A stretch of 64,000 bases of DNA from Ceratodon purpureus (GCA_014871385.1 CM026426.1:104009281-104073280); one strand, 5' to 3'. Shown: positions 12,001 to 25,083, counted from the stretch's first letter. Translations and numbers: made by a program. Notes: generated by a model not told the origin, from the letters alone.

Positions 12001-12760
12001 GCCAGCGATTTTAGCAACCACAGCTCAAACTGATTTTTCTCCCCGCAGTTCATTGTGTTACGGAAATCGCAGCTTAGAGTGCGGTTTATTAGCCTGTGTA
12101 GGGCAAAAGTTCTTTAATGAATGGACCTAAGTTTTGTAATGAAAGGACCTAAGTTTTGAAATGAAAGAACATGTGTATAGTATGACTGTCTTAATGCGTC
12201 TTCACAATGATCCATACGGGTAGACGCATCTCGGTCAGTGTCACAACGACCCTTCGGGATCTTGGTCATCTGACGTGAATAAATATTTAGTAAGCAAAAT
12301 GCAGTCATGACATAGAGTATTTTATAAAAGCAATTACCGCGATGACATAGTGGCATTACAACTTTACTTCCCCTGATCCTACGTAAAGGGGGATGTGGGA
12401 TCCGAGGAAACTCAGGATAAACCGGAAGAGCCCCATCCGGCGTAAGTATTCCATTAATTTTTCATTTTTTTTGGTTAATTAGGTAAAAACTAGCTAGACA
12501 CTAGCTGTATTAGGAGTTAACACAAACCTGATACTCCAGAAACATTAAAACAGTTAACGCAGGAAGTATTCTCGGAACCTTGAATCCGGAAACTCGGAAG
12601 AGAAAACACGGAACGGGTCAAAGATCCGAGAACTGACCGTTACTGTAACCGCGTCTAGGATCCGAATCGACGCGGAAGTCATCATGACTCGGATAGGCAT
12701 CTAACCCGGTACGGTGGCGGCTGCAATTACGGGCCGCCGCAGCGTTTATTATGCCTGGGG
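12001..12760. other. Non-coding stretch upstream of the orphan gene
   Basis: No supportable gene. Near 12118-12160 a short direct repeat (GGACCTAAGTTTTG) occurs twice. From about 12395 the composition changes to sequence rich in CCGGA/CGGAA words, which I take as the left part of the island carrying the orphan gene. Confidence 0.5.
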
Positions 12761-12768
12761 TATATAAG
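12761..12768 (+). promoter_or_regulatory. TATA-box candidate of the orphan gene
   Basis: TATATAAG lies about 160 bp upstream of the ATG at 12920, leaving room for a 5' leader of about 125-130 bases. Confidence 0.5.
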
Positions 12769-12919
12769 CGAGGGTGTTAGAGTTTGGAGTTCCTTTTTGC
12801 GAACTGGGAGTAGAGAGTGAAAGAGCGGTGAGGTGTTTTTGTCTTTTCCGATTCACCGGCAGTTGGATTGCCGGGTTTCTTGCTGTCGGATCGTAGAGGG
12901 AGAGAAGTAAGGGGTAGAA

Positions 12920-15133
12920 ATGGCGCACGTGCAATGTAGCGTCCTTAGCCCCGGAACTCCGGTGAGGGTATCGGAGATGGAAGAATTGATCATCGACCTC
13001 ACCCGGATGAGGTGTAAGGGATTGTTGTCACGGTCGTGGTTACTGAAGAGTGAGGTGATGGTGAGGGAGGTCCTGGAAGGGCCGGACAATCGGTGGGATA
13101 ACACGATCCGAGGCAAGCCCACGCTATGGAATGCGGAACAGTGGGCGGCAGCTTACGGATTCGAGCAGACCGGGCTCCTTTGGGCGACCCGGACGGATAG
13201 ATACGTGCAGGATAAGTTTCACGGAAAGATCCATAGGAATAATGGATACGAGATAGACGCTTGCAAGGATAGGAGGCAGAGGCAGGTCTTAGCTTTCCTC
13301 GTTCCGATCCTGTATCCGCTGAAACCGGCACAGGTCACCATTACGGTCGGGAACACCATCCTCGGAGCGTACTCAGGAGAACGTCCGGTGAAATGGGCCG
13401 CACTCATGGCGGAAGTGGTGTTGAAGATGGTCCCGGTGATCGGAAAGAAGCCGACCCCGATCTCCCCTTTCCTCTTTCACCTTTACAAGGCGTATGAGTT
13501 GCTGAGCGATAAGGAGGAGGAGACGTATACGGCGGCGACGAACTTCTTCAAATTTTCGGAGATTCCGCCCGGAATGGAACCCGATCCGCGAGGTGAAACC
13601 TCGGATACAGCATCCACGGAAGATGAGGACGATACGAAGGAGGTTCCGAACCCTGGCACTACTAGGGCTCAGTCCAGGTTACGATCGGAGCGGGCTGCGT
13701 CACAGCACGCGGAGCCCTCTACGGCCCGGGGAGATACGGAACGGAGGGAGGTCAGTTCCGAGCGGGGGTTTCCGGTGGAGCTATTCCGGGGGATTCGGGA
13801 GGAGACTCACCGGGCGCAGGCTTCTTACGATCGGATTGAGTCACTGTTCCGGAGGGTCTGTACATTGCTGGGAGGTTGCTTACCGGAGGAGGTGATCCGA
13901 GAGGTGGAATTGTTGAAGGACGCCCCGAAACTTCGGAGTGAGAAGAAGCAGCTGGAGCTTCAGTTGCAGGAACTGACGAAGGAACTGGCGGCGAAGAGTG
14001 AGGAGATCCGGAAGTTCCATGCCGAGCAGGAGGAGACCTTGGGGGAACTTCGGATGTTGGTAGGGAGTTCGGGTGCGGTAATCAACAAGGCCCGGCTGTT
14101 TGATGAGAACGTATTGCAGCCGGCCGACTTCGAGAACAAGCAGAGGATCATTCTGATCCTCTCCAAATGCGAGCACTCGATGAACCTGATCCTGAAGAAG
14201 GTTCGGCAGCTGCTCAATCCGAGTACCGGAAGCCCGAGTACTGTATTCACTGGTCGGAGCCTTCCGCTCCCCGGATCTCCCTCTCGGGCCGTTGTAGGAG
14301 AATCCCGAGGGGTAGGGTTCCGAACCCCGATAGGGAGTAACCTCCAAGTCGAGGAGCGGGTGACAGTCGACGCGGACACCGTTATGACGAATCGGACGAT
14401 CGCGGAGATGATCCGGGAAGTCCAAGCGCAGGCGGCGTCACCCGGAACCAGTACGGTCCAGCAGAGCTGCGCGATTCCCTCCGGTCAGGCGGAAATTACC
14501 GGAACTACAGTCACCGAGAGGCAGATCGAGGAGAGGACGGTTATGGAGCAGGTGACTCGGTCCGTGCAGCCGGATGTTCTTCCGCGACTCGGAGAGGAAG
14601 TGATCATTGCGAATTACCGAGGGGAGGTAGCGGGAACGGAATGGGGACGAGCCATTTCACCACCCGGACGGACCCGGGTGACTCAGGAGGGGGGACTTAC
14701 CCCTTCACCCACAGCCGAGACCGGAACGGTGACGCCTACTCCCACCGGAACGCCAGCAGCGGATTCCCCTTCAGACAGTGTCGGTGCTCGGAGAACTTTG
14801 CGGAAGAGGAAGGAGCCGACGGAGAAGGCCACCATTACGATTTCAGAGTCCGACTCGGAGACTTATGAGAGCTCTCCGGTTGGGACAGCCGGAACTGGGA
14901 CTCGGACTCCTACGACCGGAACCCCTCCCGCACATATGATCCCGAAGTCTCCTAAGTCTCCCAAGAACCGGATCGTTACCCGGTTGTCCTTGGAGGCTCA
15001 GGCGAGGGAGTCAAAGGCGGAACGGAGTGCTAGGCGTAAGGCGGAGCGAGCAGCAGGAGTGGGCGGATCAGAGCCGCGGGTGACCAGGTCGAAGGATCGC
15101 GAGCAGGAGAGCCACAAGAAGACAAAGAAGTGA
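12920..15133 (+). CDS. 737-residue orphan protein with coiled coil, unknown function
   Basis: An uninterrupted 737-codon ORF with a TATA box upstream. Residues 1 to about 205 look like a compact, mostly helical domain with many aromatic and basic residues (WNAEQWAAAYGF, QVLAFLVPILYPL). A low-complexity acidic/basic linker follows. A coiled coil spans about 325-380 (SEKKQLELQLQELTKELAAK). The tail is Thr/Pro/Ser-rich with basic, Lys/Arg-rich stretches near the end (KAERSARRKAERAAG), suggesting nuclear or nucleic-acid binding (inference). No catalytic motif is visible. It resembles the layout of a gag- or mobile-domain-like transposon protein, but I cannot assign a family. It lies in a CCGGA-rich island unlike the surrounding MULE DNA and is one of the few long intact frames in the window. 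Confidence 0.6.
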   Translation: MAHVQCSVLSPGTPVRVSEMEELIIDLTRMRCKGLLSRSWLLKSEVMVREVLEGPDNRWDNTIRGKPTLWNAEQWAAAYGFEQTGLLWATRTDRYVQDKFHGKIHRNNGYEIDACKDRRQRQVLAFLVPILYPLKPAQVTITVGNTILGAYSGERPVKWAALMAEVVLKMVPVIGKKPTPISPFLFHLYKAYELLSDKEEETYTAATNFFKFSEIPPGMEPDPRGETSDTASTEDEDDTKEVPNPGTTRAQSRLRSERAASQHAEPSTARGDTERREVSSERGFPVELFRGIREETHRAQASYDRIESLFRRVCTLLGGCLPEEVIREVELLKDAPKLRSEKKQLELQLQELTKELAAKSEEIRKFHAEQEETLGELRMLVGSSGAVINKARLFDENVLQPADFENKQRIILILSKCEHSMNLILKKVRQLLNPSTGSPSTVFTGRSLPLPGSPSRAVVGESRGVGFRTPIGSNLQVEERVTVDADTVMTNRTIAEMIREVQAQAASPGTSTVQQSCAIPSGQAEITGTTVTERQIEERTVMEQVTRSVQPDVLPRLGEEVIIANYRGEVAGTEWGRAISPPGRTRVTQEGGLTPSPTAETGTVTPTPTGTPAADSPSDSVGARRTLRKRKEPTEKATITISESDSETYESSPVGTAGTGTRTPTTGTPPAHMIPKSPKSPKNRIVTRLSLEAQARESKAERSARRKAERAAGVGGSEPRVTRSKDREQESHKKTKK

Positions 15134-16228
15134 TAGATTCCTCTCGCTGCCACTGGCCGTAACTTTCCGGATTTATAGGAGTAGATTTCGGATCAGGAGA
15201 TCCGGTCTAGTCGTAACGTAGAACTCTAGGTAGATAGTTAGGGATTAGGGTTTTGATTGAATTACCGGCGCCGCCGCTTTTGTGAAAGCCCCTGCTTACT
15301 TAAACAGGGCAGGCGATGCGGTCAGGGTCTTCGTTTTTGCATGTTTTCCCCCTATATTCCTTATCAGTAAAGTATTCGTGTTTTGCAAGTACTGTGCGTG
15401 ATTTCCCGCTAAGTGTGAATGATCCGGGAAGGATATGAGAGTTCCGCTGTAGCTCTGATAGGAAGGTGATGGGAGTTGTGACGAGACCCGAACCGGAAAG
15501 GAAATGGGATTGAGCGGAAAGATTTAGCGGATTGTCGTAGGAGTGAAGCCTCACTGTTCCGTCCCCAAACCAACCTCCTACGGAATAGCCGTCGCTAGGG
15601 TCGAAGCGGATCAAGGGGTACTTGGTCGGGCTCCCTGAACTTCTGAAGAGGTTCCGTGCACAGTGACGGGGGGAGTCGGAACGTGGTACGGGTCGCCTAG
15701 GGATAATCGGATCCTGGCTCTCCCAGATCCGGATTGGTTTGTCGTTGTAGTCTCACGGATCGGAGAGGATCGTCTATGTGACCTGCTGGCCAGAGTACTC
15801 TAGGACAGTTGTGAGACGGTAACTGATCCGAGACGTTGGGGTTTGTGGACGAAACACTTGATGAGAGAGAGGAAGAGAGAGAGAGATAGTTAAGGAGTTA
15901 CGTTCCGAAGACACTATCCGAGCAGTGGCAAGGCTCGGAATGATTAGAAGTAACTACTTGGCGAAACACTATTGAATCCCTAGACGATACTCGGAACCTA
16001 GTGACAATACGGAAGTTTACGCTCAATTAGAGTGCTATCCGGATGTTAGTTGCGTTTCCGTGTTCCGACAGGGGATCTTGCTCTAAAATCATAATTCTGT
16101 TCCTACAGTTCGTGCAAAACTCTAGCCTGTCTTACGGCCGTGGTCACACGCTATAGCTTCTTCAGTGCTCTTGTTCTACGCTTTGGTGCAAGGGCACTCT
16201 CATCATGCATGAGGAGGCCAGCGTCATT
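15134..16228. other. Non-coding 3' region of the orphan-gene island
   Basis: No supportable gene. CCGGA/CGGAA-rich composition continues to about 16080, including a GA-rich tract near 15860-15890. I looked for a second copy of the 12400-12920 sequence (an LTR) and saw none. After about 16080 the sequence resembles the rest of the MULE again. Confidence 0.5.
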
Positions 16229-19200
16229 CTATTGCGTAGGATTTTTGTGTTTCAAGGGACAGAAAGGAGGAATGTACCTAGAGTCCCTAACAGTGGGGTC
16301 TAGTTCCTTCGCAAGTAGCACCATCATCTCGATGTTGAAATCTCTAATGTTGTAAGGTTACAAATAATCTTCACAGACTTGCACTATCTTCGCTGTCGGG
16401 TCCTTCGCCCGGTCCTATGAAGCAATCAAGTCCACAGAGGCTAGAGGTTAGTGTCATGGACCCACAGTGTCACAGATAATTCTGGAAGGATGTATCGCTC
16501 TCAGCGTCCCACCTCTAAGAAGTACTCACCTTCAGGTATAGCATGGCATTGCGTATGGACAAGTGGCCGCACTCGTTGTTCCCAGTTTGCTGGGTGACTT
16601 CGACCGTGACAACGTCTTCAATTTCTTGCCTAGGTTCGCCAAGAAGGCAGTGCCAGGCCCGTGACAAGGAACGCCAGAAGTCCAAATGAATCCCTGCCGG
16701 TTTGTGGAACTTACCTTTAAAGGAGTCAAAGTGAAGCAGCGTAGTCGGTTGAAGAACAAGAACCGACCAATGGTCGCAGGCCACCCACGGTATCATGAGG
16801 TCCGTGACACTCCGTGGATCCACACCTGCCGGGGGCGTCATCCATTTGCGCGCAAACTTTTCCAATTCATCGGGTCGGTCCATGATTGCGGGAAGGGTGG
16901 AAGTGACATAGGAACTAACAATGTGGACGTGGGCGGGCAAGTTCTCACTAGCAGCCCATACTAGCCGTGACATTGCAAAATCCACAATGTCGTTTCCAAG
17001 GCGCGTTTTAACATGCTTCAGGTCTCGGATAGCCTTGTGTTTGACTATTACATCCTTCCCGCATTGGTTGAAAAATACAGTCTCCGGTTTCCGAATAGAA
17101 CCCTCTCCACCTTGCGCTACTCTCTTTAAGAGGTCATCTACCTTCAATGTGCGGTAAACCTCCTCCAAAGAGGAACCTGGGAATTGAACTTCGCCAACAC
17201 CGCGCTCAGTCCCGGAAGGTGGTCCGCACGGCCTACTCTTTTTGGGTGATTCTTTTGTTGTTTGACCTGAGGACGTCATGATAGGCTTCACGATCGTCTC
17301 CACGTCGTCGGGAGGTTGTGATAGGCAAATCAACTGCTCGACAGCCTCACAAGCGCCGTCTTTCTGGAACTTCTCGGATAGATTTAGAGGGCAGTTGTTG
17401 AAACCTTCATCGCTAGAGACTATATCCGGGGAACGTGCGCACAAGAGTGATACTCCGTTGGCAGGGGTAACTGCAACAGGAGCCGAATTTCCATTTATCC
17501 ACTGGAACAACGTGCCCTCAAACTTGGGTGCCACCACATCGACCCCTTCGACGCCTTCCACGCTCCGCATCACCTGTGTCACGGTCATACATGGTTCCTC
17601 TATCGGTGATGCACGTTTGGCCTCCATGCCATGCTCTATCTCGGGAAACAATGTCGCAACGGGACAGTGCTGCGAATGGTGTCCCTTGTGCACTTCGACC
17701 CGGTCATCATTGACACTGCGTAATGTTACAACGAAATCAGATGCCGTTGGCGTATCAGTCGCTGTGTCACGTGCCTCTGCGCTGGCACAGGTACCCCGCT
17801 GGACATCCGCAGGGTATCCGGGTCCGTCGAAGGTGTAGGGATTGTTTCTGTCAGCTTCTCCACCGCTAGGTTCGCCCGCTCCCGGATCAGTGTCACGGCC
17901 TTCTATTTCTAGAGCGTCTGTGCTCGTCACAGTAGCTGCCACCACCGGTCTCACGGGATGTACCTCGCTGGATATGGCTACTTGCGAGTCGGTTGGGTAA
18001 GTCCCTCCAACTGTGACACCGCCCTCCTTATCTCTCTCTACAGCGGCGGGTTCTTCACATACGTGAGACGAAGCCGTGTGTATTGGAGACGAGAGTATTG
18101 CAGTCAATGTCGGTTCTATCGTCCCAGATTCTCTCAAATCAGAGGGGGTACTGTCGTCCTCGGTGGCGCCTTCAAGCGACAGAGAAAGATGAATGTCAGG
18201 CGGGTGTCTCGGGACTTCAAAGGAAGTGTCGGATGCAACACCTACAAGACGCGGAGGGACGTCGGTGGGTTGCAGTGCACAACCGTCTTCATTGCTTTGT
18301 CCAAACTTCGGATCCAGCGATTTTGAAATGCGCGTCTCCTCCGGCTGATGAGAAGAGAGCCATTGTTGACCTGCTTCGACATGGCCTCTTTCGTGACACT
18401 GCCAGTGTGCCTCATCTTCATGTCTTGTTGTCGCCGCAATTTTACCAACAAGTCGACGGATGTCATTACGGAGGGATGCCACTTCACCGCTGCAAGAAGG
18501 AGTGTAAGGTCCGGGCACCCACCCAATGTCACGCTCCTCTCTCGTGCGCAGCGTCGTCAACCAAGGTTCCCACTGTTCAGCCCAGTGACATAGACTTTTT
18601 GCACACCACGCCTGGTCAAATTGAAACGAGCTAATGGCGGCGTGGTCTTGCAGTGCCCGGAATTGTACGTTCCTGACCCACCTCATCGCATCCCGTATGA
18701 AGTCGTCGCCTTCTCCACATCGGATTGCAGTGATCACTGATTTCAGGCGATGGAGTGCAACTTGTCTTCCTTCAAGCCCCGCATCTGCAAAGTAGATGTG
18801 CCCTTGATAGGCAAACATGGCGACGGCCCGCATGATCCGCTTCTCCTCTCTACAGGCGTCAAAGATAATCTCTTCCGACACTCCGTACAAAGGACACGCG
18901 AGTTGACGAAAGGGACCGTACTCATACAAGAAGTATATCTTCAAGACGTAAACAAGGGATGGAGGTTCCGCTGGACATGCTCGCCTCTGCAGAAGTCGTT
19001 CACGCACTACTCGGGACTCAGGCACTGTGGAAAATAAGGGTGTAAATGTCACGTTGCGTATCCCGGATATACAAGGACGGAAGCGAGCAAGAGAAGTGAA
19101 ACCAACAGAACCAAGCAAGGCAACCGGCGTAGAGAACTCACGGTCGTGTGCCCATGGCAGAGACAGTAGATCCCCCAAAACATCCGGGTTGTCCATGAGG

Positions 19201-21487
19201 ATTTGCCAAAACGGGCACCAATCCCATAGAATTTGCTCTATTGTCCAGGCGTGCTTCGCCCTGAATTCCGCCATTGCAATTTGAAGGTCGGCTGTATTCT
19301 CCGCTTCGACTCTTTCCTTGAACTCCAAATTCTCCTTCTCGTATGCTGCATAGTCTTTTACCCATTGGACATACGCGCAGAGATCGTCCAGCTCTGGATA
19401 TGGCTCCTTCACGGTCATGCTTGCCACAAGCTTCTCCATACTTTTGGAAATCCGATCCCGCACTGCCTTCAAGTTGGTCTGTAAATTTTTGTCCACCTGC
19501 ATGTGGAGACAAGGAAATACTTCTAAGCCCAAGGCACGAGAACACATTTGTACGAGGTCTGGCCAACCACCAAAAGCATGCTAAATTTATGAAGAGCTAT
19601 ATGGGGCCTGGAAAATTAGTGTCCCCGTCTCATTTTTAAATCAGTGGGGTTGTTCTTGGTGTAACTTACGTTTTTAGCAGTCCACCACCAAAGACAGCCC
19701 ATGAGCGATTCTTGGAATGGTCCTCTTAAGAAGGTTGAATCCCACTTCCGTCTGAAGTCGTCCCCCCCGTCACAATCCCACGACCATGGCAGCTCCACAG
19801 CGTCCTCAAATGTGCGTAGATAATATAGGCCGGGCATGGGTGGTTCCATTGGCGGTGCGGGGGGTTGTAATTTTGAGAGTCTATCATCGGATTTAGATTG
19901 TGCCAATGACAAATGTACTTTTTCAAAGTCACGGAGGACTTCCTCGCGCGCCAGTAAAGTACCTTCTAGTTCAGGATGGAACGTGGACGGGTTTGGTGTT
20001 CGATGCCCCTCGATCCAATATTGCGTTAACCGTAGATTCGTTGCAAATTCAACCTCCCATGTAACCATGCTGGAAATTGCTTCCTCGATGGTGACGTCTT
20101 GCGCAAACTTCCTTGCAGTGTCACGGGTCACGGCTGCATCGTTTTTGCCAGTGAAAGCCACCATTTCTCCAGCTTGCTTCGTTCCCGCAGCATACTCTTG
20201 AAAGAAAGGCTCGGCCTGGCAGTCCTCATCGTTGCCTGTGGCGGCCAGAAGTTCTCCGAGCTTGTCTTGTGGGAGAAGGGGCGCCTTTACCGGTATCCCT
20301 ATTTTCCTATCCGCTCCACGCCTCCCCTGTTGTGCAGGAGGGACCGTCACGAGGTGGGCAACTCCACTGCTCCCACCTCCCTTGCCCTTCCTAGGGAGCT
20401 TTAGCTTCATCGCACCCCCTCTTCGTGTCTCCGACGGCTCAGCTTTTGCGGTGTCATTGCTGTTGGGTGCTCTGACGGGTAGGGTCCTCTCCTCGGCCTG
20501 GTGATTAGCAGCACCCATCGACAACGGCATTGACACCCAGGCTAAAGTGTCAAGCCCTTCGCAGTCGAAGGTCGTCGTCTGCCGTGATAAGGTGCAAGGC
20601 GGAATCGCGTCCCGCTTTGTGTCTTGACGCTCAAGGACGGAATTAACATGCGCACTGTCTGGTTTGAATGTCACGTGACATCGAGACCTCTTGGATCTCC
20701 GCACCGGTTCCGCCTCGTCTTCCGAGTCGTCTCCACTTAATCTCTTTCCCGTGAGCATTTGTCGATTTCCACCAATCTCTACAATATCCTTCGCGTTACC
20801 TTTGCGCTGCATCACCTGCGTCCCACCGTGACTCCCCTTGCCCTTCGGCACAGCCACAAAACCGGATTTAGAGGTCCTCCCAGTGACCTTGCCATTCTTG
20901 GGAGGGGGTGCGAGACCACAAAGGACATCACCTCCTGGACCAACAGTCGGCCCTGAGATTTCCCTTCCTGGTCCCGTGACATTGCCCCGCTTCCTTGTGG
21001 CCAACACGGCGTTCTGTAAATTGTCACGAGTATTGAAGGCATCATCACAAATATCCCGCTTCACTGGAATTCCCACTGTCTCAGAGATAGTACGTTCTTG
21101 TAGAATCTCCGGGATCGTCAAGGGTCCCGTGACTCCCTTCACCAAGCTTTGCACCATCTTCCCCTGTCCCGGTAAGAAATCTGGGTATGGAAGCAGTAGT
21201 GCTTGCCTCCCGTCGGTTTACTTTGCTTCTGGACAGCCGTCTTCATATCTGTGCTGGTTCAGCCTGAGCTTATTGCTGAAATTGTCCTTACCACAGTAAA
21301 TGCAGACAAAGTACCTACGGTTAGCACCTGGCTTCTTATCCCCTTTGCACTTCGTTGCAAATTCAAGCATGAGCTCCTTAACTTTTTGTTGGTCTGGATA
21401 CTGAACGTTGTAACATCGTTCGTAAATCTTCACCAGCAGTGTCACGGAACCCGTCTCTACCAAGTCTCCCTCCTTGCAACGTACCAT
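16229..21487 (-). pseudogene. Zinc-finger/Ulp1-type (C48) cysteine peptidase gene, copy A
   Basis: One minus-strand gene read as exons 21487-19670, 19496-19142, 19024-16530 and a last exon ending at the stop at 16229. Introns of 173 and 117 nt have GT-AG ends. Exon 1 carries a C2HC finger (C-x2-C-x13-H-x5-C, in CIYCGKDNFSNKLRLNQHRY). It then has CG-x-APP-x-KN-x-K and ends CLWWWT. The C-terminus is an Ulp1-like peptidase with His in DHWSVLVL, Asp in LLHFDSFKG, and Gln-x5-Cys in QQTGNNECGH, so the triad is intact. Ulp1 enzymes process or remove SUMO-like modifiers; the substrate here is unknown. TAA at 21218 replaces a Tyr seen in copy B. The last exon (FNIEMMVLLAKELDPTVRD) matches copy B, but I could not join it in phase. 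About 1,600 codons in all. The KAONASHI-like link is by gene type only. Confidence 0.75.
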
Positions 21488-22597
21488 TTGCGCACCCGCT
21501 CTGAGATAGACAGAGCAAGCTTGCTACTCCGTGTTCCCCTGTCATATAAAGAAACCGAGTATTTGCTAAAACCGTAATATTTTGGGACGGGATATCCGAG
21601 ATCTCAGAACGTCCGGAAGTACAGACCAATGATGCTATAAACCTAAAAATGGCATGCGAACCTAAGCGAACCAGTGTCACAGATAATAAAAGTTGTATCG
21701 ATTTCTGCAACAATGCCATAAGCCCTCCTAACAATAATGATATCAGAAGAAGCAAAGCCAGCTTCCACCTCCGCAAGGATATCTACCTCATTACCGCACG
21801 GCGTTACAATACGCTAACTTCACCATATATTGAAAAGTGCGTTTTGCGCTTCTCGTGGCTACGGCAAGACCCGAAGCGAGTATTCACATACTCAACCGCT
21901 TAGAGTAGCGGCCAAGGGGCCGGTGTCATATGCAATTACGGGAACCTTGAACTACAACGGAATTCCCCCGCAACAGAAGTACAGCGTACAATTCTTTATC
22001 AGGGGTCCTCGCAATTCGACTACTGCCAAACCCTAAGGTTCACACGGCCCGTATTCGCTCCCGCTCTAATGAAGACGACAAGCCCGGACTTCGTAGAAGA
22101 GAATGAAATAAGGAGAGCACACAATAGAATTGCATTATTCAGACCGTGCTGAGAGAACCCAAATGAGCCTCCTCTGGATTCTCGCTTCGTGTTCTGTATG
22201 CACGTATTCTAGCACTCCGCAAACCTAACTCCATCCGAAGAGGAAACCCATTATCCTAAGCATTTTAAACCGAGATTGTGATGGAGAGTAGTTTAGTAGC
22301 TTACCACGCCCCGAAGCATACGGCTGAGTGCAACAGCAGGGTCGCGGCCTCCAACGCCTCCGTCGCCTCGCACGATGATCCACAACAAGCAGAGCAGTCG
22401 AAGGAGAAAAGTGCCGGACACGCTACTGGTCGCTCTGCGGTACCCTCGCGCAGATTTGGTGGCGGATGCATCCCTCAAATTCCCTACCCCATGTCTCCGT
22501 GTCCATAGTTGCCGCCTAATCAAAAGTGGGTCGTTGAGCATACCAAGCAATCTCTTCTTCGCGTGCCTTGGAACAACTCCTCTGCTGCGTTCGTCCT
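21488..22597. other. Upstream region of copy A, no gene
   Basis: Mixed-composition DNA with several TGTCAC motifs and no convincing ORF. It presumably holds the promoter of copy A, but no clear core element stands out. Confidence 0.4.
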
Positions 22598-22687
22598 CAT
22601 TATCGTTGCAGATGGCACTGTGGCATACTCATTATCGTTGCAGATGTCACTGTGGCATACTCATTATCGCTGCAGATGGCACTGTGA
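22598..22687. repeat. 32-bp tandem repeat, ~2.8 copies
   Basis: The unit runs CATTATCGTTGCAGATGGCA plus CTGTGGCATACT and repeats at 22598, 22630 and 22662 with one- or two-base changes. It marks the right limit of the MULE-like DNA before composition becomes AT-rich. Confidence 0.85.
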
Positions 22688-25057
22688 AGTTTAGTGTATT
22701 GGACTAATATTCTACTATTAAAAATTCATGTTAAAATCACATCAGTTGCAAACTCTCCAAAGATGGGACTCACATGGTATTGATTTTTGATGAAAAGTTG
22801 CTTGGGAAATATCCCCCCAATTTGTTGTGGCTCAAATCCCTACATTGACAGAGAAACCAGCACAGTCTTAGCTCCGAAGATGATCATGGTATGCATGCTT
22901 CACCAGGCTTCTACTCCATGATAACAGGGAAGCTTCAAGGGGTTGGTGCTAGTACAGTAGTCCCTGCTGATTGCTCTACACCCGTGCCTTCTAAAAAAAC
23001 ACCATTGTTGAGCGTAGCAGTGTAGCTACTATTTGTATTAAAATGAATGCAATCACTTAACAAAAATCCAATCTGTAACAATAGACAACAACAACAAGCC
23101 ATGTAAATGAACTAAAGTCAGCGACGAATTACTCCATTGAGTGCATTTAAATCCAACCAGAATATATGTATGTTGACTTGTCTTTATTAAAAAAGTAATT
23201 TATTGCAATGCCACAAGTCACCTCTAATTCCCACAGCCACAATAAGCATCCAAGTTGGTGATTACAAGTATAGCAACTTTTTTAACAGATAATTCACAAC
23301 ATGAAACTAGTAACCTCCAATGGAAATTTGAAGTAGCTCAAGCACACACACCAAAAAGACTTAATCCAAAAGGCTAATGTATCATTATAGTGTATGATTG
23401 AAAAGTCAATGTGGTTTGGTGAGCATATCATGTTCCCTCACATGAAACAAACACAACCACATGAATGTGGACGGATTTGTATAAAGTACACTGTATAAAG
23501 TACACTCTATAATCTATTTTGATGGCTAATAAACTATAAGGTTGATAGGTTACAAGTAAAGAAGGGTCCATATTTTCTTATTTATTTTTTAATCCTAACT
23601 GTCACTGTTCTTGTTCTTATGTTGTTTGTTTAATGCTATTCTCTTGCTAACTTATCCTTTGATTTTAGTGTTTTCCCTTTCATCATATAACCCCTTGAAT
23701 TTTATTTTATTTTATTTTTCCAATTCACGTGGTACTTGATTGCTTATCTTTATGGGAAAGTCATCATAAGATTTCCACAAAACACTATAAAGAGCACAGT
23801 ACATCCTCTATCTTGAATCCATTGCACTTAAATTCTATTAAATTACTTAGAAAGGGGAGTCCTATCATTGATACCTTAAACATTTATTCTAGTATTTCCT
23901 TGATTCTTGTATAACCCCTCCTACGCTCTCATAATTTATTCCCTCAAGTCCCCTAGTACCTGATTGCTCATCTCTCTGAGAGCGACAGCATGAGAGTTCT
24001 GTAAACACTGGAACTGGTACACTCTAACCTAGATATTGCCTTCGTTACCTAATGTCACGTCTAACTCTTGTTTTGTTCTTCTCTTTGTTGTCTTTCTTGT
24101 TTTTCAGTAGCATAGTTATTAAATATGCGGAGATTTCATTTTACTTAGTTCCTCCTGGGTAACTGACAACAGTCTTTTATTTATCCGTACCGATTTTTAT
24201 TTTATTTTTTTGTAATTAAGCATCTATGTTTTTTCAGTCAATTCTTGATAAAAATTTCTCAGTTATATTTAATAAGTTTCTCTTAAAAACCCTTCTCTTA
24301 TTCCATTTTTTTTTTTATTAGTTATTTAATCGTTTTTATAAACTTTTCTTCTTTCATAGTTTATTTAATTTTTCTTTCTTGGTTTACAGTTATCTACTCC
24401 ATTGAAACTATCTCAATAGATCAAAAAGACGTGCTCCTTTTGTACGGTAATGAATGAAATGAATAAAATGTACAATCAATATTAATATTGGACATTTTCA
24501 AATGAAATAAACAATCTATAATTCAATCAAATCATCCATTGAATTACTAGATTACCATACAACAAACTCTCATTTTGTTTCAAGTAAAATATATGTGAAA
24601 GAATTTGATTATAAATACACACTATAAGAGATGAGAGCATAAGATAAATGAAATTACTTAAAATTGACCTTGTCAATGTTTATAAAAATAACTTTGATTG
24701 ATCATCCTTTAAACCACAATTGTCAACAATCTTTTCAGCATACAAGGAAGGTTGCTTATAAAAGCATCTATTTTCGTTCTAGAAATATGGTTATAATGAG
24801 GAATGGATTTTTAAAATAAAAAATATCTCCTTGTGCTAAATTTACTAGGCTACGTAAATGACACATTATTTTCAACCATTCAACCTTTTTCCAAAAATGC
24901 AAAAATTACCAACCCTTAAAAGTTTTAGATATAATTTTCTAGGAATCCTAAAATAGCCTAATGGTTTACTTTCTTTAGAGTACTAATCTTCAAAGTAATT
25001 AGTACTATCAGATCCATATTTGACATACATGCTTCTACATAACCAGAGTTTGTGATA
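22688..25057. other. AT-rich host-like spacer, no gene
   Basis: Composition changes abruptly to AT-rich DNA resembling the outer flanks, with one TGTCAC motif near 24052 and no supportable ORF. It continues in 39239-39337 and after 54036, interrupted by the CACTA, hAT and MITE insertions. Confidence 0.5.
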
Positions 25058-25060
25058 CTC
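25058..25060. repeat. Left 3-bp target duplication of the CACTA element (CTC)
   Basis: CTC precedes the left end; the same CTC follows the right end at 39236-39238. Three bases is the usual length for CACTA elements. Confidence 0.75.
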
Positions 25061-25083
25061 CACCAAGGCAGAGATGCGTCAAA
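25061..25083 (+). repeat. CACTA left TIR (23 bp)
   Basis: Begins CACCA rather than CACTA (one transition), then matches the inverted right end except for one further base. Confidence 0.9.

Noticed and set aside
12395..16080. LTR retrotransposon around the 737-codon gene
   Set aside because: I compared the 12400-12920 and 15140-16080 sides and found no direct terminal repeat, primer-binding site or polypurine tract.
23729..23914. Short ORF in the AT-rich spacer
   Set aside because: 61 codons, no domain, and composition like its non-coding surroundings.
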